Shown here: piece after piece, positions 8,978 through 17,815 of the stretch | Layout of the letters: each line of letters opens with the position of its first letter | How positions within the stretch are numbered: the first letter of the stretch is position 1 | DNA from: LH-M37 sp032251315 | GTDB taxonomy: Bacteria > Pseudomonadota > Gammaproteobacteria > SZUA-229 | DNA length: 64,000 nt | Assembly (NCBI GenBank): GCA_032251315.1 | Contig: JAVVEE010000001.1 | Coordinates: 88,577 to 152,576, forward strand | Direction of reading: 5' to 3' | Position numbers and translations under genes: made by a program | The notes under the pieces: model-generated | Told to the model about the DNA's origin: nothing | The model's input: the letters and a program-made list of their open reading frames with translations, nothing else | Databases searched by the model: none

Positions 8978-9362
8978 ACGCCCCCCTCACACCTTTAACC
9001 GACACCGTAACGGCGGCTTCACGCTGATCGAGGTGCTGATCGCGCTCACCATTATCGCCATTTCGCTGGGCGCGCTGATGAGCGCTTCGGGCAATCAGGC
9101 CTACCAGACCGGCTACCTGAAACAGAAAACCCTGGCCCACTGGGTGGCCATGAACGAGATGACCCAGCTGCAACTGGAGGAGGAATGGCCGGCGCTGGGT
9201 GAACGCAAGGGCAGTTCAGAGATGGCCGGTGCCGAATGGTTCTGGCTGCGCACGGTGAAAGAGACGCAGGATGACAATGCCCGCGGGGTTGAACTAGAGG
9301 TGTTTGCCGACAAAAACCACAAACAGAACCTGACCCGTTTAATGGGCTATGTGAACAGATAA
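8967..9362 (+). CDS. gspI: Type II secretion system minor pseudopilin GspI
   Basis: Minor pseudopilin that with GspJ and GspK initiates pseudopilus assembly. The prepilin signal is RNGG^FTLIEVLIALTIIAISLGAL, followed by the family pattern YLKQKTLAHWVAMNEMTQLQL. The GTG at 8967 overlaps the end of gspH by 11 bp and gives a 131-residue precursor, the normal size; the frame stays open further upstream inside gspH but that would add about 60 non-homologous-looking residues. The stop codon directly abuts the ATG of gspJ. Confidence 0.92.
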   Translation: MIFKRPPHTFNRHRNGGFTLIEVLIALTIIAISLGALMSASGNQAYQTGYLKQKTLAHWVAMNEMTQLQLEEEWPALGERKGSSEMAGAEWFWLRTVKETQDDNARGVELEVFADKNHKQNLTRLMGYVNR

Positions 9363-10004
9363 ATGCAGCCGCGCCCAACTCATTCTCTACAGGCCAAACG
9401 TTCCTCCTGCCGTGGCTTTACCCTGATCGAACTGCTGATCGCCATCGCCGTGTTCTCGGTCATGTCGGTGATGGCCTACGGTGGCCTCAGTCAGATTATT
9501 CAGAACAGCAGCCACTCAAAACTGGAGTTGCAACGCTTACAGTCGATTCAACGCGCGGTGCTCAGCATCAGCCGGGATCTCACCCAGGTGATCGAACGTG
9601 ATATTCGCGATGAATACGGCAACACTCAGCCTTTTTTTGCGGCCGGCAACAGCATTGATTACCTGCTCGAGTTTACCCGCAACGGGCGACGCAATCCGGC
9701 CGGATTGCAGCGCAGCCATCTGTTGCGCGTCGCCTATCAGCACGAGGATGGAAAGCTGTTGCGCCTGTTCTGGCCCCAGCTCGACCGGGCGCAAGGCATG
9801 GAGCCCTACGAAAGCATTCTGCTGGAGCAGGTGACGGCGGTGGAGTTACGTTACCGCGATGATGCCGGAGAGTGGCATTCGACATGGCCGCCGCTCAATG
9901 CTCAACAGGCCGGGGATAATCCATCCCGACTCAGCGCCATTGAGTTCACCCTGGAGCTGGAAAACTGGGGTGAGATCAGCCGGCTTTATCAGGTGGGCGG
10001 CTGA
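9363..10004 (+). CDS. gspJ: Type II secretion system minor pseudopilin GspJ
   Basis: Minor pseudopilin of the tip complex. The 213-residue precursor has a basic leader, the prepilin motif SCRG^FTLIELLIAIAVFSVMSV, and the GspJ-specific head with SLSRDLTQV-like ISRDLTQVIERDIRDEYG and YLLEFTRNGRRNPAG. The ATG follows the gspI stop without a gap, and the stop overlaps the gspK ATG (TGATG), so gspI, gspJ and gspK are tightly coupled. Confidence 0.93.
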   Translation: MQPRPTHSLQAKRSSCRGFTLIELLIAIAVFSVMSVMAYGGLSQIIQNSSHSKLELQRLQSIQRAVLSISRDLTQVIERDIRDEYGNTQPFFAAGNSIDYLLEFTRNGRRNPAGLQRSHLLRVAYQHEDGKLLRLFWPQLDRAQGMEPYESILLEQVTAVELRYRDDAGEWHSTWPPLNAQQAGDNPSRLSAIEFTLELENWGEISRLYQVGG

Positions 10005-10942
10005 TGAGATTACCTGCTGCACAGAAAGGCGTGGCTCTGATCACGGCGCTGCTGATTGTTGCTCTGGCTGCCGTGATCAGCGTTGAGCTGAGCATGCGCT
10101 TGCAGCTGGACATCCGCCGCTCCGGCAATGTCATCGCCAGCGACCAGGCCCTGCTCTACCTGAAACATGCAGAATACTATGCCCGCCGTACTTTAAAAGA
10201 AGATCGCCTGGACAATAATTATGATTCTCTGGATGAAGACTGGGCTATGGAACTGCCCCCCTTTCCGGTCGAAGGCGGCAGCGTTTTGGGCAGGCTGACC
10301 GACCTGCAGGGCTGCTTCAATCTGAATTCGCTATATTACAACGAGCAGCCGAATGCCCTCGCCCAGCAACGCTTTAACCGCCTGATGCAACGCCTTCCCA
10401 GCCCGCCGGTCACGGATCTTTCTCAGGCCATTATCGACTGGATCGATGCCAATCCCGACACCACCCTGCCCGATGGCGCGGAAGATAGCTACTACCTCAA
10501 TCAGGAGCGGCCTTACCGCAGTGCCGGCCAGCCGTTACTGAGCCTGAGCGAGTTACGCCTGATCAAAGGTTTTACCGATGGCGAGATCATGCAGCGAAGC
10601 GAAAGTTTTCTGTGTGCCTTTGGCCCGCCTGCGGATATCAACGTCAACACAGCGCCGGCAGAAGTGCTAGAATCGCTGGCAGCCAATATTAGCACTGCGA
10701 TGGTCGCAGACATCATCGTTCAAAGGCAGACTAATCCTTCCCAGACAATGCAAGAATTTCTGAGCGACTACAATCTTTCTACGGTCATCACCGATACCGC
10801 CGGACTCTCTGTCAGCAGCGATTATTTTCTACTGGAGAGCGAAGCCCGAATTGGTCAGGCCAGAACCCTGATGTACAGCATTATTCATCGCGAAAATAAT
10901 GGCGACACGCAGGTAATAGCGCGTTCACAGGGGGCTTATTAG
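10004..10942 (+). CDS. gspK: Type II secretion system tip pseudopilin GspK
   Basis: Large minor pseudopilin that caps the pseudopilus. The 312-residue precursor has the atypical prepilin site AQKG^VALITALLIVALAAVIS, lacking the +5 glutamate, which is characteristic of GspK. It then carries the alpha-helical insert domain (ADINVNTAPAEVLESLAANI resembles the helix-hairpin-helix of the family) and conserved segments GSVLGRLTDLQGCFNLNSL and AIIDWIDANPDTTLPDGAED. The stop overlaps the GTG start of gspL. Confidence 0.94.
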   Translation: MRLPAAQKGVALITALLIVALAAVISVELSMRLQLDIRRSGNVIASDQALLYLKHAEYYARRTLKEDRLDNNYDSLDEDWAMELPPFPVEGGSVLGRLTDLQGCFNLNSLYYNEQPNALAQQRFNRLMQRLPSPPVTDLSQAIIDWIDANPDTTLPDGAEDSYYLNQERPYRSAGQPLLSLSELRLIKGFTDGEIMQRSESFLCAFGPPADINVNTAPAEVLESLAANISTAMVADIIVQRQTNPSQTMQEFLSDYNLSTVITDTAGLSVSSDYFLLESEARIGQARTLMYSIIHRENNGDTQVIARSQGAY

Positions 10943-12186
10943 TGGCCGACACACTGCTCATCCATTTTAATCCCGAACATCCCGACGCAGCTGTCTGGGC
11001 GCTAGTGAACGCTGCCGGTGAGCTCAGTACCATGCTGACGCACGGTTCGCTGGATGAGGCCGCACTCGTCGCGGCAAAACATAGCACTGTTATTCTGCTC
11101 GACAGTACCGCCATACACATTGATGTGATCAAGCTGCCCATCCGGAACCCGCAAAAACTGCTACGCGCAGCACCTTTCGCCCTCGAAGAAAAAATTGCTG
11201 ACGACATTGATGATTTGCATTTTGTCACCGGCAGAACTGCCGGCAACGGCACCACCCCGGTGCTGGCCATCAGGCATGATATATTGGGCCGCATCCTCAG
11301 GCAGCTGGAACAGTCCGGCATCGCGCCGATGGCGCTGATTCCCGATACGCTCTGCCTCACCGCGAGTCCGACACAATGGGCGATTCTATTAGATGATGAT
11401 CGCGCCAAAGTGCAGTTTGACCAGTTTGACGCCGGTGAATTTGACCGCGACATGCTGGCCCTGCTGCTCAAGGCGGAACTGCAAAAAGCCACTCGCCAGC
11501 CGCCTGAAAAACTCATTCTGTTCACGCCGGACGGTGACGCTTCCGAAACAGACAGCATCCAGGCGGTGATCCCGGAACAGCTCGAGCTGGTCAAGGTCAG
11601 TTACAACACGCATCCGCTGGTGATTTATTGCGGCCAATACCGACAGGCACTTTCGCTTAACCTGTTGCAGAATGCCTACAAGCCAAAACCCAAGGTCAAC
11701 CAGAACCGGTTGCGCTGGCGCCTGCCGACTACGTTAGCGGCGGTATGGCTGGGCCTGCACCTGGCGATTACCGGCGTGCAATATTATAAATTTCAGGGCA
11801 GCAATGAAAAGCTGCAAGTTGAAATTGAAAACCTATACAGGAAAACATTTCCGCAGAGCCAGCGCATCGTTAATGCCCGAGTGCAAATGGAGCAAAAACT
11901 CAATGAATTAAAAGGACTGGGTAACACCGGCTCAAATGCCGGCCTGATCAGCCTGCTCGCCGCTGCCGGCGATGCCCTCTCGAGCGAGAAATCGATCGTC
12001 ATACAGTCCATCAGTTATCGCCAGAACACCCTGGACATTGAAGTCACCGCTGCCAACCTGCAGAATATCGAACAGCTGAACAAGAAACTCAACAAGGCTG
12101 ATCTGAGTGCTGAAATCATCTCGTCGTCATCAGCAAAGAATCAGGTTAATGGCAGCCTTCGCATCAAACGCGCGCAATCATCATGA
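10942..12186 (+). CDS. gspL: Type II secretion system protein GspL
   Basis: Bitopic inner-membrane protein whose cytoplasmic actin-like domain recruits GspE. Of 414 residues, about 1-245 form the cytoplasmic domain (LPIRNPQKLLRAAPFALEEK), one transmembrane segment lies near residue 255-275 (LPTTLAAVWLGLHLAITGVQ) and the periplasmic ferredoxin-like GspL domain follows (SIVIQSISYRQNTLDIEVTA). The start is GTG at 10942, overlapping the gspK stop; no ATG nearby fits better. It overlaps gspM by 4 bp. Confidence 0.93.
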   Translation: MADTLLIHFNPEHPDAAVWALVNAAGELSTMLTHGSLDEAALVAAKHSTVILLDSTAIHIDVIKLPIRNPQKLLRAAPFALEEKIADDIDDLHFVTGRTAGNGTTPVLAIRHDILGRILRQLEQSGIAPMALIPDTLCLTASPTQWAILLDDDRAKVQFDQFDAGEFDRDMLALLLKAELQKATRQPPEKLILFTPDGDASETDSIQAVIPEQLELVKVSYNTHPLVIYCGQYRQALSLNLLQNAYKPKPKVNQNRLRWRLPTTLAAVWLGLHLAITGVQYYKFQGSNEKLQVEIENLYRKTFPQSQRIVNARVQMEQKLNELKGLGNTGSNAGLISLLAAAGDALSSEKSIVIQSISYRQNTLDIEVTAANLQNIEQLNKKLNKADLSAEIISSSSAKNQVNGSLRIKRAQSS

Positions 12187-12686
12187 AACAGAAACTCGAC
12201 GCTTTAAATACCTGGTTCAGCACTCTGCCGGGGCGTGACAAAAACCTGCTCGTGGTCGCGATAGCCCTGCTTGTGAGCACCCTGTTTTACCTCATGGTAT
12301 GGGAGCCACTGCATCAGGGCCGTGATCAGGCGCAGCAGAAACTGAAATCTCAACAGGAGATTTATGCCTGGATGCAAACCGCCTCTGTAGAAGTCAGGTC
12401 GCTGAAGGGTGCCGGCACCAGACCCGCATCCAGCACTCAGCCCATCGCCTTGATTCTGGAGAACAGCGCGAAAATTTCCGGCTTGAAGCAGCACATCAAC
12501 AAGATTGAGTCCTCCGGAAAGAGCGGTGCCAATGCCCAGATCGATTCAGCCTCGTTCGACCAGATGCTGGTCTGGCTCAACACTCTGGAACAGCAGCACG
12601 GGGTCACCGTCACCACCGCCATCATAGAGCGCAATGAGCAGCCCGGCACCATTAGCGCACGACTCTCATTTGAAAAACTGCCATGA
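12183..12686 (+). CDS. gspM: Type II secretion system protein GspM
   Basis: Small bitopic inner-membrane partner of GspL. The 167 residues consist of a short cytoplasmic stretch (WFSTLPGRDKNLLVVAIALL), one transmembrane span at about residues 20-40, a coiled-coil-like region, and a periplasmic ferredoxin-like domain ending ARLSFEKLP. The PGRD motif before the membrane span is typical. ATG overlaps the end of gspL (ATGA) and the stop overlaps the ATG of gspN. Confidence 0.92.
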   Translation: MKQKLDALNTWFSTLPGRDKNLLVVAIALLVSTLFYLMVWEPLHQGRDQAQQKLKSQQEIYAWMQTASVEVRSLKGAGTRPASSTQPIALILENSAKISGLKQHINKIESSGKSGANAQIDSASFDQMLVWLNTLEQQHGVTVTTAIIERNEQPGTISARLSFEKLP

Positions 12687-13450
12687 AAATAAAATACTAC
12701 CTGATTACCGGCATCCTGGCGCTGGCGCTGTTTTTAACTGCCAACATCCCCGCCGCTTCGATGGCCTCGGTGCTTAAGGCTCAGCTGCCCCAGGTCAACA
12801 TGCAGAACGTCAGCGGCACCTTATGGCAGGGTTCCGCGCAGCAGGTTACCGTTCACGGCCATGTATTCAGGAATGTAAACTGGTCGGTCTGCACTACACA
12901 TCTGCTGATGGCCAGGGCCTGCGTTGAATTCGACGCGCTCTACAATAACAGCCCGTTGAGCGGGCAGCTGAGCGTGGGACCGAGCCAGACACTAGAAGGC
13001 AAAGACATCAAAGCCGAGATGAATGCACACACGCTCGGCCAGCTGGCGGCACTGCCGATGGGCGAAATTGCCGGTGATGTTTCGCTTGATCTGACCTCGC
13101 TCAGCTGGCAGCCGGGCGGCGTGCCTGCCCTTAACGGCATCGTCAAGTGGAGCAACGCCAGTGTCACCATTGCCGAAATGGCCCGACTGGGCGACATCAC
13201 TATTACCCTGGCTGAATCGGACGAGAACCCGATTAATGCGACCGTTTCCAATCAGAACGGACAGCTGGCGATAGCGGGCCAGGCCTCGCTGGGTGCAAAC
13301 ACCGGCTATCAGGTCGATTTGCAGCTGACGCCGCAAAACGGCGCCAGCAATAATCTGAAAAGCAGCCTGAGCCTGTTCGCCAAACCCCAGTCCAATGGTC
13401 AGTACCTATTGAAAAACAGCGGCAATTTGAAGCAACTAGGCTTAATGTAA
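12683..13450 (+). CDS. gspN: Type II secretion system protein GspN
   Basis: Accessory T2SS protein, dispensable in several species, anchored in the inner membrane by an N-terminal hydrophobic segment (YLITGILALALFLTANIPAA). The 255-residue product has the family pattern LPQVNMQNVSGTLWQGSAQQV and a beta-rich periplasmic body, plus two cysteines in SVCTTHLLMARACVEF that could form a disulfide. It ends the gsp run; no prepilin peptidase gene (gspO/pilD) and no gspAB are in this window, so those must be elsewhere. Confidence 0.9.
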   Translation: MKIKYYLITGILALALFLTANIPAASMASVLKAQLPQVNMQNVSGTLWQGSAQQVTVHGHVFRNVNWSVCTTHLLMARACVEFDALYNNSPLSGQLSVGPSQTLEGKDIKAEMNAHTLGQLAALPMGEIAGDVSLDLTSLSWQPGGVPALNGIVKWSNASVTIAEMARLGDITITLAESDENPINATVSNQNGQLAIAGQASLGANTGYQVDLQLTPQNGASNNLKSSLSLFAKPQSNGQYLLKNSGNLKQLGLM

Positions 13451-13480
13451 AACCCTGATCCGGCGTTGATGTAATTACCC

Positions 13481-13888
13481 ATGAAAACAAAAACAAGCAC
13501 GAAGAAAATAAAAATCACCACTGAAAACAAATGCAGCTTCTGCACCGGTTCGATCTGCTGTACTTATGTCACCCACCATCTTGATGCGCCCAAATCAAAA
13601 AGTGATTTCCAGCAGCTGCTGTGGCAGGTTTCCCATGAGCATGTCAGCATCTATAAAGATGATGACGGCTGGACCCTGCTGATCAGCGGTAATTGCCAGC
13701 ATCTGCAAGTCAATGGCGATTGCGGTATCTATGAGACGCGCCCGGAAATATGCCGTGAACACACTAATGATTACTGTGAATACGACGCACCCTCAGAAGA
13801 TGGTTTCGATCTCTATTTTAGAAACTACGAAGAGCTACTGGCTTACTGCAGGAAACGTTACAAGAAGTGGGACGAGCAGTTTAAATAA
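13481..13888 (+). CDS. YkgJ-family cysteine cluster protein
   Basis: Small protein (135 residues) of the YkgJ/UPF0153 family, putative zinc- or iron-cluster-binding, function unknown. The N-terminal pattern is C18-x2-C21-x4-C26-C27 (CSFCTGSICC), and further cysteines occur in NCQHLQVNGDCGIYETRPEIC and YCEYDAP, the second half of the family signature. The very basic N-terminus (KTKTSTKKIKI) is unusual. It starts 30 bp after gspN and may be co-transcribed, but nothing ties it to secretion. It converges with the next gene. Confidence 0.85.
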   Translation: MKTKTSTKKIKITTENKCSFCTGSICCTYVTHHLDAPKSKSDFQQLLWQVSHEHVSIYKDDDGWTLLISGNCQHLQVNGDCGIYETRPEICREHTNDYCEYDAPSEDGFDLYFRNYEELLAYCRKRYKKWDEQFK

Positions 13889-13900
13889 TGATACCGCCGT

Positions 13901-14563
13901 TCAGGATGGCATCACATCGGTATAGCGGTGAACGGCATGGTAGTGCAGGGTTTCAACTTCATCGGCCTGGCTGTCGGGCTGCAACACAGCCAGTAAATAT
14001 TTGATGCCATAGTGCTCGGCGCTTTGCAGCACCTCCAGATTGTCATCGATCAGCAGCGTCTGCGCCGGTTCAAAAGGCTCGATTTCGTGCAGGCGTTTCC
14101 AGAAGCCGTCATGCTCCTTGGCCATGCCTATATCGTGTGAAATGACCATGCGGTCGAAATAGGTATCCAGGGCCGTTATTTTCATTTTCAGTGACAGGCT
14201 AGCGGGGTGCGCATTGGTCACCAGCACGATGCGCTTGCCCGCATCTTTCAGCGCCTGCAGGAATTCACGCACTTCGGGACGCACGGCGATTTTATGCGAC
14301 ATCTCGAACTTCATCTGCGCGATGTTCAGATCCAGTTCGCGCGTCCAGAAATCGACGCAATACCACTCCAGCTTGCCTCTGACGTGTTTGAACCGGCCCA
14401 TCAGAAACTCATGCGCTTCCGCGTGGCTCAATTTGTGCTTCTCGGCATAACAGAGCGGGACATACTTCAACCAGAAATGGTTGTCGAAATGCAAGTCCAG
14501 CAGCGTGCCATCAAGATCGAGAAAGACCGTGTTAATTTCTTCCCAGTCCAGATAATTCTTCAT
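13901..14563 (-). CDS. yrfG: HAD-family GMP/IMP nucleotidase, YrfG type
   Basis: Haloacid-dehalogenase-like phosphatase, predicted 5'-nucleotidase for purine monophosphates. Motif I is FLDLDGTLLD (nucleophile Asp), motif II VLVTNAHPAS, motif III lysine in GMAKEHDGFW and motif IV LLIDDN. The pattern DNHFWLKYVPLCYAEKH is characteristic of the YrfG subgroup. I place the start at the ATG at 14563 (220 residues) because GAGG stands five bases ahead; longer in-frame extensions reach into the divergent cysQ start. Divergent neighbourhood with cysQ is common in gammaproteobacteria. Confidence 0.9.
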   Translation of the reverse strand: MKNYLDWEEINTVFLDLDGTLLDLHFDNHFWLKYVPLCYAEKHKLSHAEAHEFLMGRFKHVRGKLEWYCVDFWTRELDLNIAQMKFEMSHKIAVRPEVREFLQALKDAGKRIVLVTNAHPASLSLKMKITALDTYFDRMVISHDIGMAKEHDGFWKRLHEIEPFEPAQTLLIDDNLEVLQSAEHYGIKYLLAVLQPDSQADEVETLHYHAVHRYTDVMPS

Positions 14564-14639
14564 AAAAACCTCAAATACAGACAGAAAATCGGGGATATAG
14601 TAGTATCCACTTTTCCAGTTTAACAAGTGAATCGTGCTT

Positions 14640-15458
14640 ATGTCAGAAATTCTCAATCTCGAACAGCTGTGCCGGCAATGCGTTACCATCGCCCGCGAAG
14701 CTGGTGAACGAATTCTTGAAATCTATAACAGCGACTACAGCATTGAGGAAAAAGACGATAAATCGCCTCTCACCGATGCCGACATGGCCGCGCACAACGC
14801 CATTGTTAAGGCGCTGTCGACGCTGACCCCGGATATTCCCGTGCTCTCTGAGGAGTCGGCCAAACTGCCCTTTGCCGAGCGACAGCAGTGGCACACCTAC
14901 TGGCTGGTGGACCCCCTCGACGGCACCAAGGAATTCATCAAGCGCAATGGCGAGTTCACCGTCAACATCGCGCTCATCCATAATCACCAAAGCGTCATAG
15001 GCGTGATCCACGTGCCGGTCCTGAATATTGACTACTATGGCTGGCAGCAGGGCGGCTCATTCAAAATCGAACAGGGCGGCGAGGCCAGAGCCATTCATGT
15101 GCAGACGCCGGCCCGGGACAAACCGGTCGTCGTCGGTAGCCGTTCGCACGCCTCTGAACAGTTTCAGGCCTATATGAAAAACCTGGGTGACGCCGAATTA
15201 CTGAGCATGGGCAGCTCGCTCAAGTTCTGCCTGGTGGCGGAAGGCCGGGCTGACCTCTACCCCCGACTGGGGCTGACCTCGGAATGGGACACCGCCGCCG
15301 CGCAGTGCATTGTCGAGCAGGCGGGTGGCCGGGTCACCAAACTGGATATGACGGAACTGAACTACAACACCAAAGACAGCCTGCTCAATCCCTTCTTCTT
15401 TGTATTTGGCGATGCCGACAGGGACTGGTCAGCCTATCTTGAGCCGGATGCGGTTTAG
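14640..15458 (+). CDS. cysQ: 3'(2'),5'-bisphosphate nucleotidase CysQ
   Basis: Hydrolyses 3'-phosphoadenosine 5'-phosphate to AMP, removing the inhibitory by-product of sulfate activation. Member of the inositol monophosphatase fold: metal ligands in SEESAK, DPLDGTKEF and TSEWDTAAAQ are all present, together with LTDADMAAH. The 272-residue product starts at the ATG at 14640; an in-frame GTG two codons upstream is possible. The 76 bp between it and yrfG hold the divergent promoters. Confidence 0.92.
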   Translation: MSEILNLEQLCRQCVTIAREAGERILEIYNSDYSIEEKDDKSPLTDADMAAHNAIVKALSTLTPDIPVLSEESAKLPFAERQQWHTYWLVDPLDGTKEFIKRNGEFTVNIALIHNHQSVIGVIHVPVLNIDYYGWQQGGSFKIEQGGEARAIHVQTPARDKPVVVGSRSHASEQFQAYMKNLGDAELLSMGSSLKFCLVAEGRADLYPRLGLTSEWDTAAAQCIVEQAGGRVTKLDMTELNYNTKDSLLNPFFFVFGDADRDWSAYLEPDAV

Positions 15459-15479
15459 AAGGATTTATACTGACGCATA

Positions 15480-16361
15480 ATGATTATCACCTTTTATGGA
15501 GTTCGAGGCTCCGCGCCAACACCCGGCCCCGCTACGATCAAATATGGCGGTAACACCTCCTGCGTCCATCTAGCACTGGATAACGGCGCGGATGTAATTC
15601 TAGATGCGGGCACAGGCATGAAGCAACTGGGGCGCAGCCTGCTCGGCAAATCAACGCCCATCAACATCATTCTTTCGCACGTGCACTGGGATCATATTCA
15701 GGGCTATCCTTTCTTCGCACCGATCTTCCAGGCCGAACGCGAAATTGATGTTTTCACCAGCGCCGATTCACCCGATCACTTACCCGGCACCCCGTTCAGT
15801 CAGATGAACGGCATCAACTTTCCGGTCACCCTTGAACAGCTGCCTTCGCGCAACAGCTGTATCTTCGACAATGTAGAAACTATATTAAAAAATAGAAATA
15901 TTCACGTCATAAGAAAAGCACTTAACCATCCCGGCGGCGGTAGCGCATTCCGCTTTGAAGAAGAGGGCATGAGCAGCGCCTACGTGACCGACAACGAACT
16001 TGACCCGCCTTACAAAGTTCACACCAGCTATGACGAATGGGTCGATTTTCTACACGGAGTTGATGTGCTGATTCATGATGCGCAGTACACTGAAGATGAC
16101 ATGCCGCACAAGCACGGCTGGGGACATTCATTAATTTCACAGGTGAGACAGCTGGCAATGGATGCCGAAGTGGGCACGCTAGTGATGTTTCATCACGACC
16201 CGGATCGCAGTGATAGTGAACTGGATGAAATTCAGATTGAAAACCACGCCTATTTCAAACATCAACGCAACCCCATAAAATGCATCTGCGCCGCCGAAGG
16301 CATGCAGATAAAACTGTCGCGACCCATTATCGGCAGCGACACTCACGTCGAAATTCTATAA
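15480..16361 (+). CDS. MBL-fold metallo-hydrolase
   Basis: Metallo-beta-lactamase-fold hydrolase of 293 residues. The dinuclear metal motif HxHxDH is intact as SHVHWDHIQGYPFF; other likely ligands are the His in LNHPGGGSAF, the Asp in VLIHDAQYTEDDM and HHDPDRSD near the C-terminus. The N-terminus FYGVRGSAPTPGPATIKYGG is typical of cytosolic phosphodiesterase-like members (near the PhnP/RNase Z branch), so a phosphodiester substrate is likely, but which one is unknown. It follows cysQ after 21 bp and precedes galE by 15 bp, so an operon is probable. Confidence 0.8.
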   Translation: MIITFYGVRGSAPTPGPATIKYGGNTSCVHLALDNGADVILDAGTGMKQLGRSLLGKSTPINIILSHVHWDHIQGYPFFAPIFQAEREIDVFTSADSPDHLPGTPFSQMNGINFPVTLEQLPSRNSCIFDNVETILKNRNIHVIRKALNHPGGGSAFRFEEEGMSSAYVTDNELDPPYKVHTSYDEWVDFLHGVDVLIHDAQYTEDDMPHKHGWGHSLISQVRQLAMDAEVGTLVMFHHDPDRSDSELDEIQIENHAYFKHQRNPIKCICAAEGMQIKLSRPIIGSDTHVEIL

Positions 16362-16376
16362 CGGTCAATAAATATA

Positions 16377-17354
16377 ATGAAAATTCTTATCGTCGGTGGC
16401 GCCGGTTACATCGGTTCACACATGGTTAAAAAACTCGCCCTGGCCGGGCACGAAGTTGTCACCCTTGATAACTTGAGCCGTGGTTATGAAGATGCGGTGA
16501 AATATGGTGAATTTGTCCACGGTAATCTGGGTGATAAAGATCTGCTGAATACCTTGTTCAGTAAGCACCTATTTGATGCCGTGATGCATTTTGCCGCTTT
16601 CATAGAGGTGGGTGAATCGGTGACCGAGCCCGGCATGTATTACCACAACAATGTCTGCAACACTCAGGTACTGCTCGATGCCATGGTGAGCCATGACCTC
16701 GAGCACTTCGTCTTCTCTTCTACCGCGGCCATCTTTGGCGAGCCGCAGTACACGCCGATTGACGAAGCCCATCCGAAAAACCCCATCAATCCCTACGGCC
16801 GCAGCAAGTTGATGGTGGAGCAGATGCTGGAAGATTACGACCGCGCCTACGGCCTGAAATCCACCTGCCTGCGCTACTTCAATGCCGCCGGTGCCGACCC
16901 GGAAGGTGAACTCGGTGAGCGCCACAACCCTGAATCACACCTCATCCCGTTGATCCTGCAGGCCGCTTCCGGGCGACGCGAGGCCATCAGTATTTTTGGC
17001 CGGGATTACCCCACTGAGGATGGCACCTGTGTTCGTGATTACGTCCACATCAACGATCTCTGCGATGCCCATTCCCTGGCGCTGGACAAGATGCAGAAAT
17101 CCGGAGACAGCGCCCGCTACAACCTGGGTAACGGCAAAGGTTTTTCAGTGCAGCAGGTGGTCGACACGGTTAAACGTGTCGCCAATAAAGAGTTTAAAGT
17201 GATCCACGCCGAAAGGCGCGCCGGCGATCCCGCCGTTCTGGTTGCCGACTCAACGCTGGCCAAACAGGCGCTGGGCTGGACACCCCGCTTCGACCGACTG
17301 GAAACCATTATTGAAGCCGCATGGCAGTGGGAAACCACATTTTTTACCCGCTAG
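16377..17354 (+). CDS. galE: UDP-glucose 4-epimerase GalE
   Basis: Interconverts UDP-glucose and UDP-galactose for envelope polysaccharides. Extended short-chain dehydrogenase fold: NAD-binding GGAGYIGSH at residues 7-15, FSSTAAIFGEP with the catalytic Ser/Thr, and the YxxxK pair in NPYGRSKLMVEQ. DGTCVRDYVHINDLCDAH and YNLGNGKGFSVQQVV are the GalE substrate-binding signatures. The 325 residues are the usual length. Last gene of the cysQ-MBL-galE run; a 9-bp hairpin follows about 100 bp downstream. Confidence 0.93.
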   Translation: MKILIVGGAGYIGSHMVKKLALAGHEVVTLDNLSRGYEDAVKYGEFVHGNLGDKDLLNTLFSKHLFDAVMHFAAFIEVGESVTEPGMYYHNNVCNTQVLLDAMVSHDLEHFVFSSTAAIFGEPQYTPIDEAHPKNPINPYGRSKLMVEQMLEDYDRAYGLKSTCLRYFNAAGADPEGELGERHNPESHLIPLILQAASGRREAISIFGRDYPTEDGTCVRDYVHINDLCDAHSLALDKMQKSGDSARYNLGNGKGFSVQQVVDTVKRVANKEFKVIHAERRAGDPAVLVADSTLAKQALGWTPRFDRLETIIEAAWQWETTFFTR

Positions 17355-17815
17355 ATTTCATATGCTTACTGAGTTCAAACCCCTCTCAACCAGCCCTTAA
17401 CTACCCTCCCCCTAAGCATTATCGCGATAACATCCATAGTAATTATCATTAACAGCTGCCTCTCTCGCTCCGGCAGCTGTTTCTCATAAACTCAAGTCCC
17501 GGAAATTTCACGCCTCTTTATGCGAACATGGTTATACATGAGCATCAGCTCACTCAAGTTATTCAATATCTCTCGGAAGAATACTTCGCTTTTGCAGTTT
17601 TTAAATAGCTGGGAAGTTACTACCATCGCTCATTAAAAAGCCCCTTTCTTTTTGCTGCTATAAACCTGCTTTAAAAATTGGCCCACTATTTTTCAGCATG
17701 AATTTTTTTAAATCTTCAGCTTTTTTACAAAAGTTTACATCAGCGACATTCTGATAATGCAATATTACTAATACCAATTAACCGAAAACCCCCTGCTATT
17801 AAACACAATATTATT
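17355..17815 (+). other. 461-bp AT-rich non-coding stretch
   Basis: Between galE and the Fnr-type regulator. It is clearly richer in A+T than its flanks and has no supported gene. It holds a perfect 9-bp inverted repeat (17452-17480) and several T-runs. I see no Fnr-box, no riboswitch-like conservation and no convincing sigma-70 promoter, although the regulator's promoter should lie in the last 150 bp. Confidence 0.6.
17452..17480 (+). terminator. Possible hairpin terminator after galE
   Basis: ACAGCTGCC at 17452-17460 and its exact reverse complement at 17472-17480 enclose an 11-base loop and are followed by TTCTC, a weak uridine tract. Probably ends the cysQ-MBL-galE transcript, about 100 bp past galE. 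Confidence 0.45.

Noticed and set aside
17420..17452. Possible Fur-box-like sequence after galE
   Set aside because: Only short ATTATCATT-like matches to the 19-bp consensus and no iron gene beside it.
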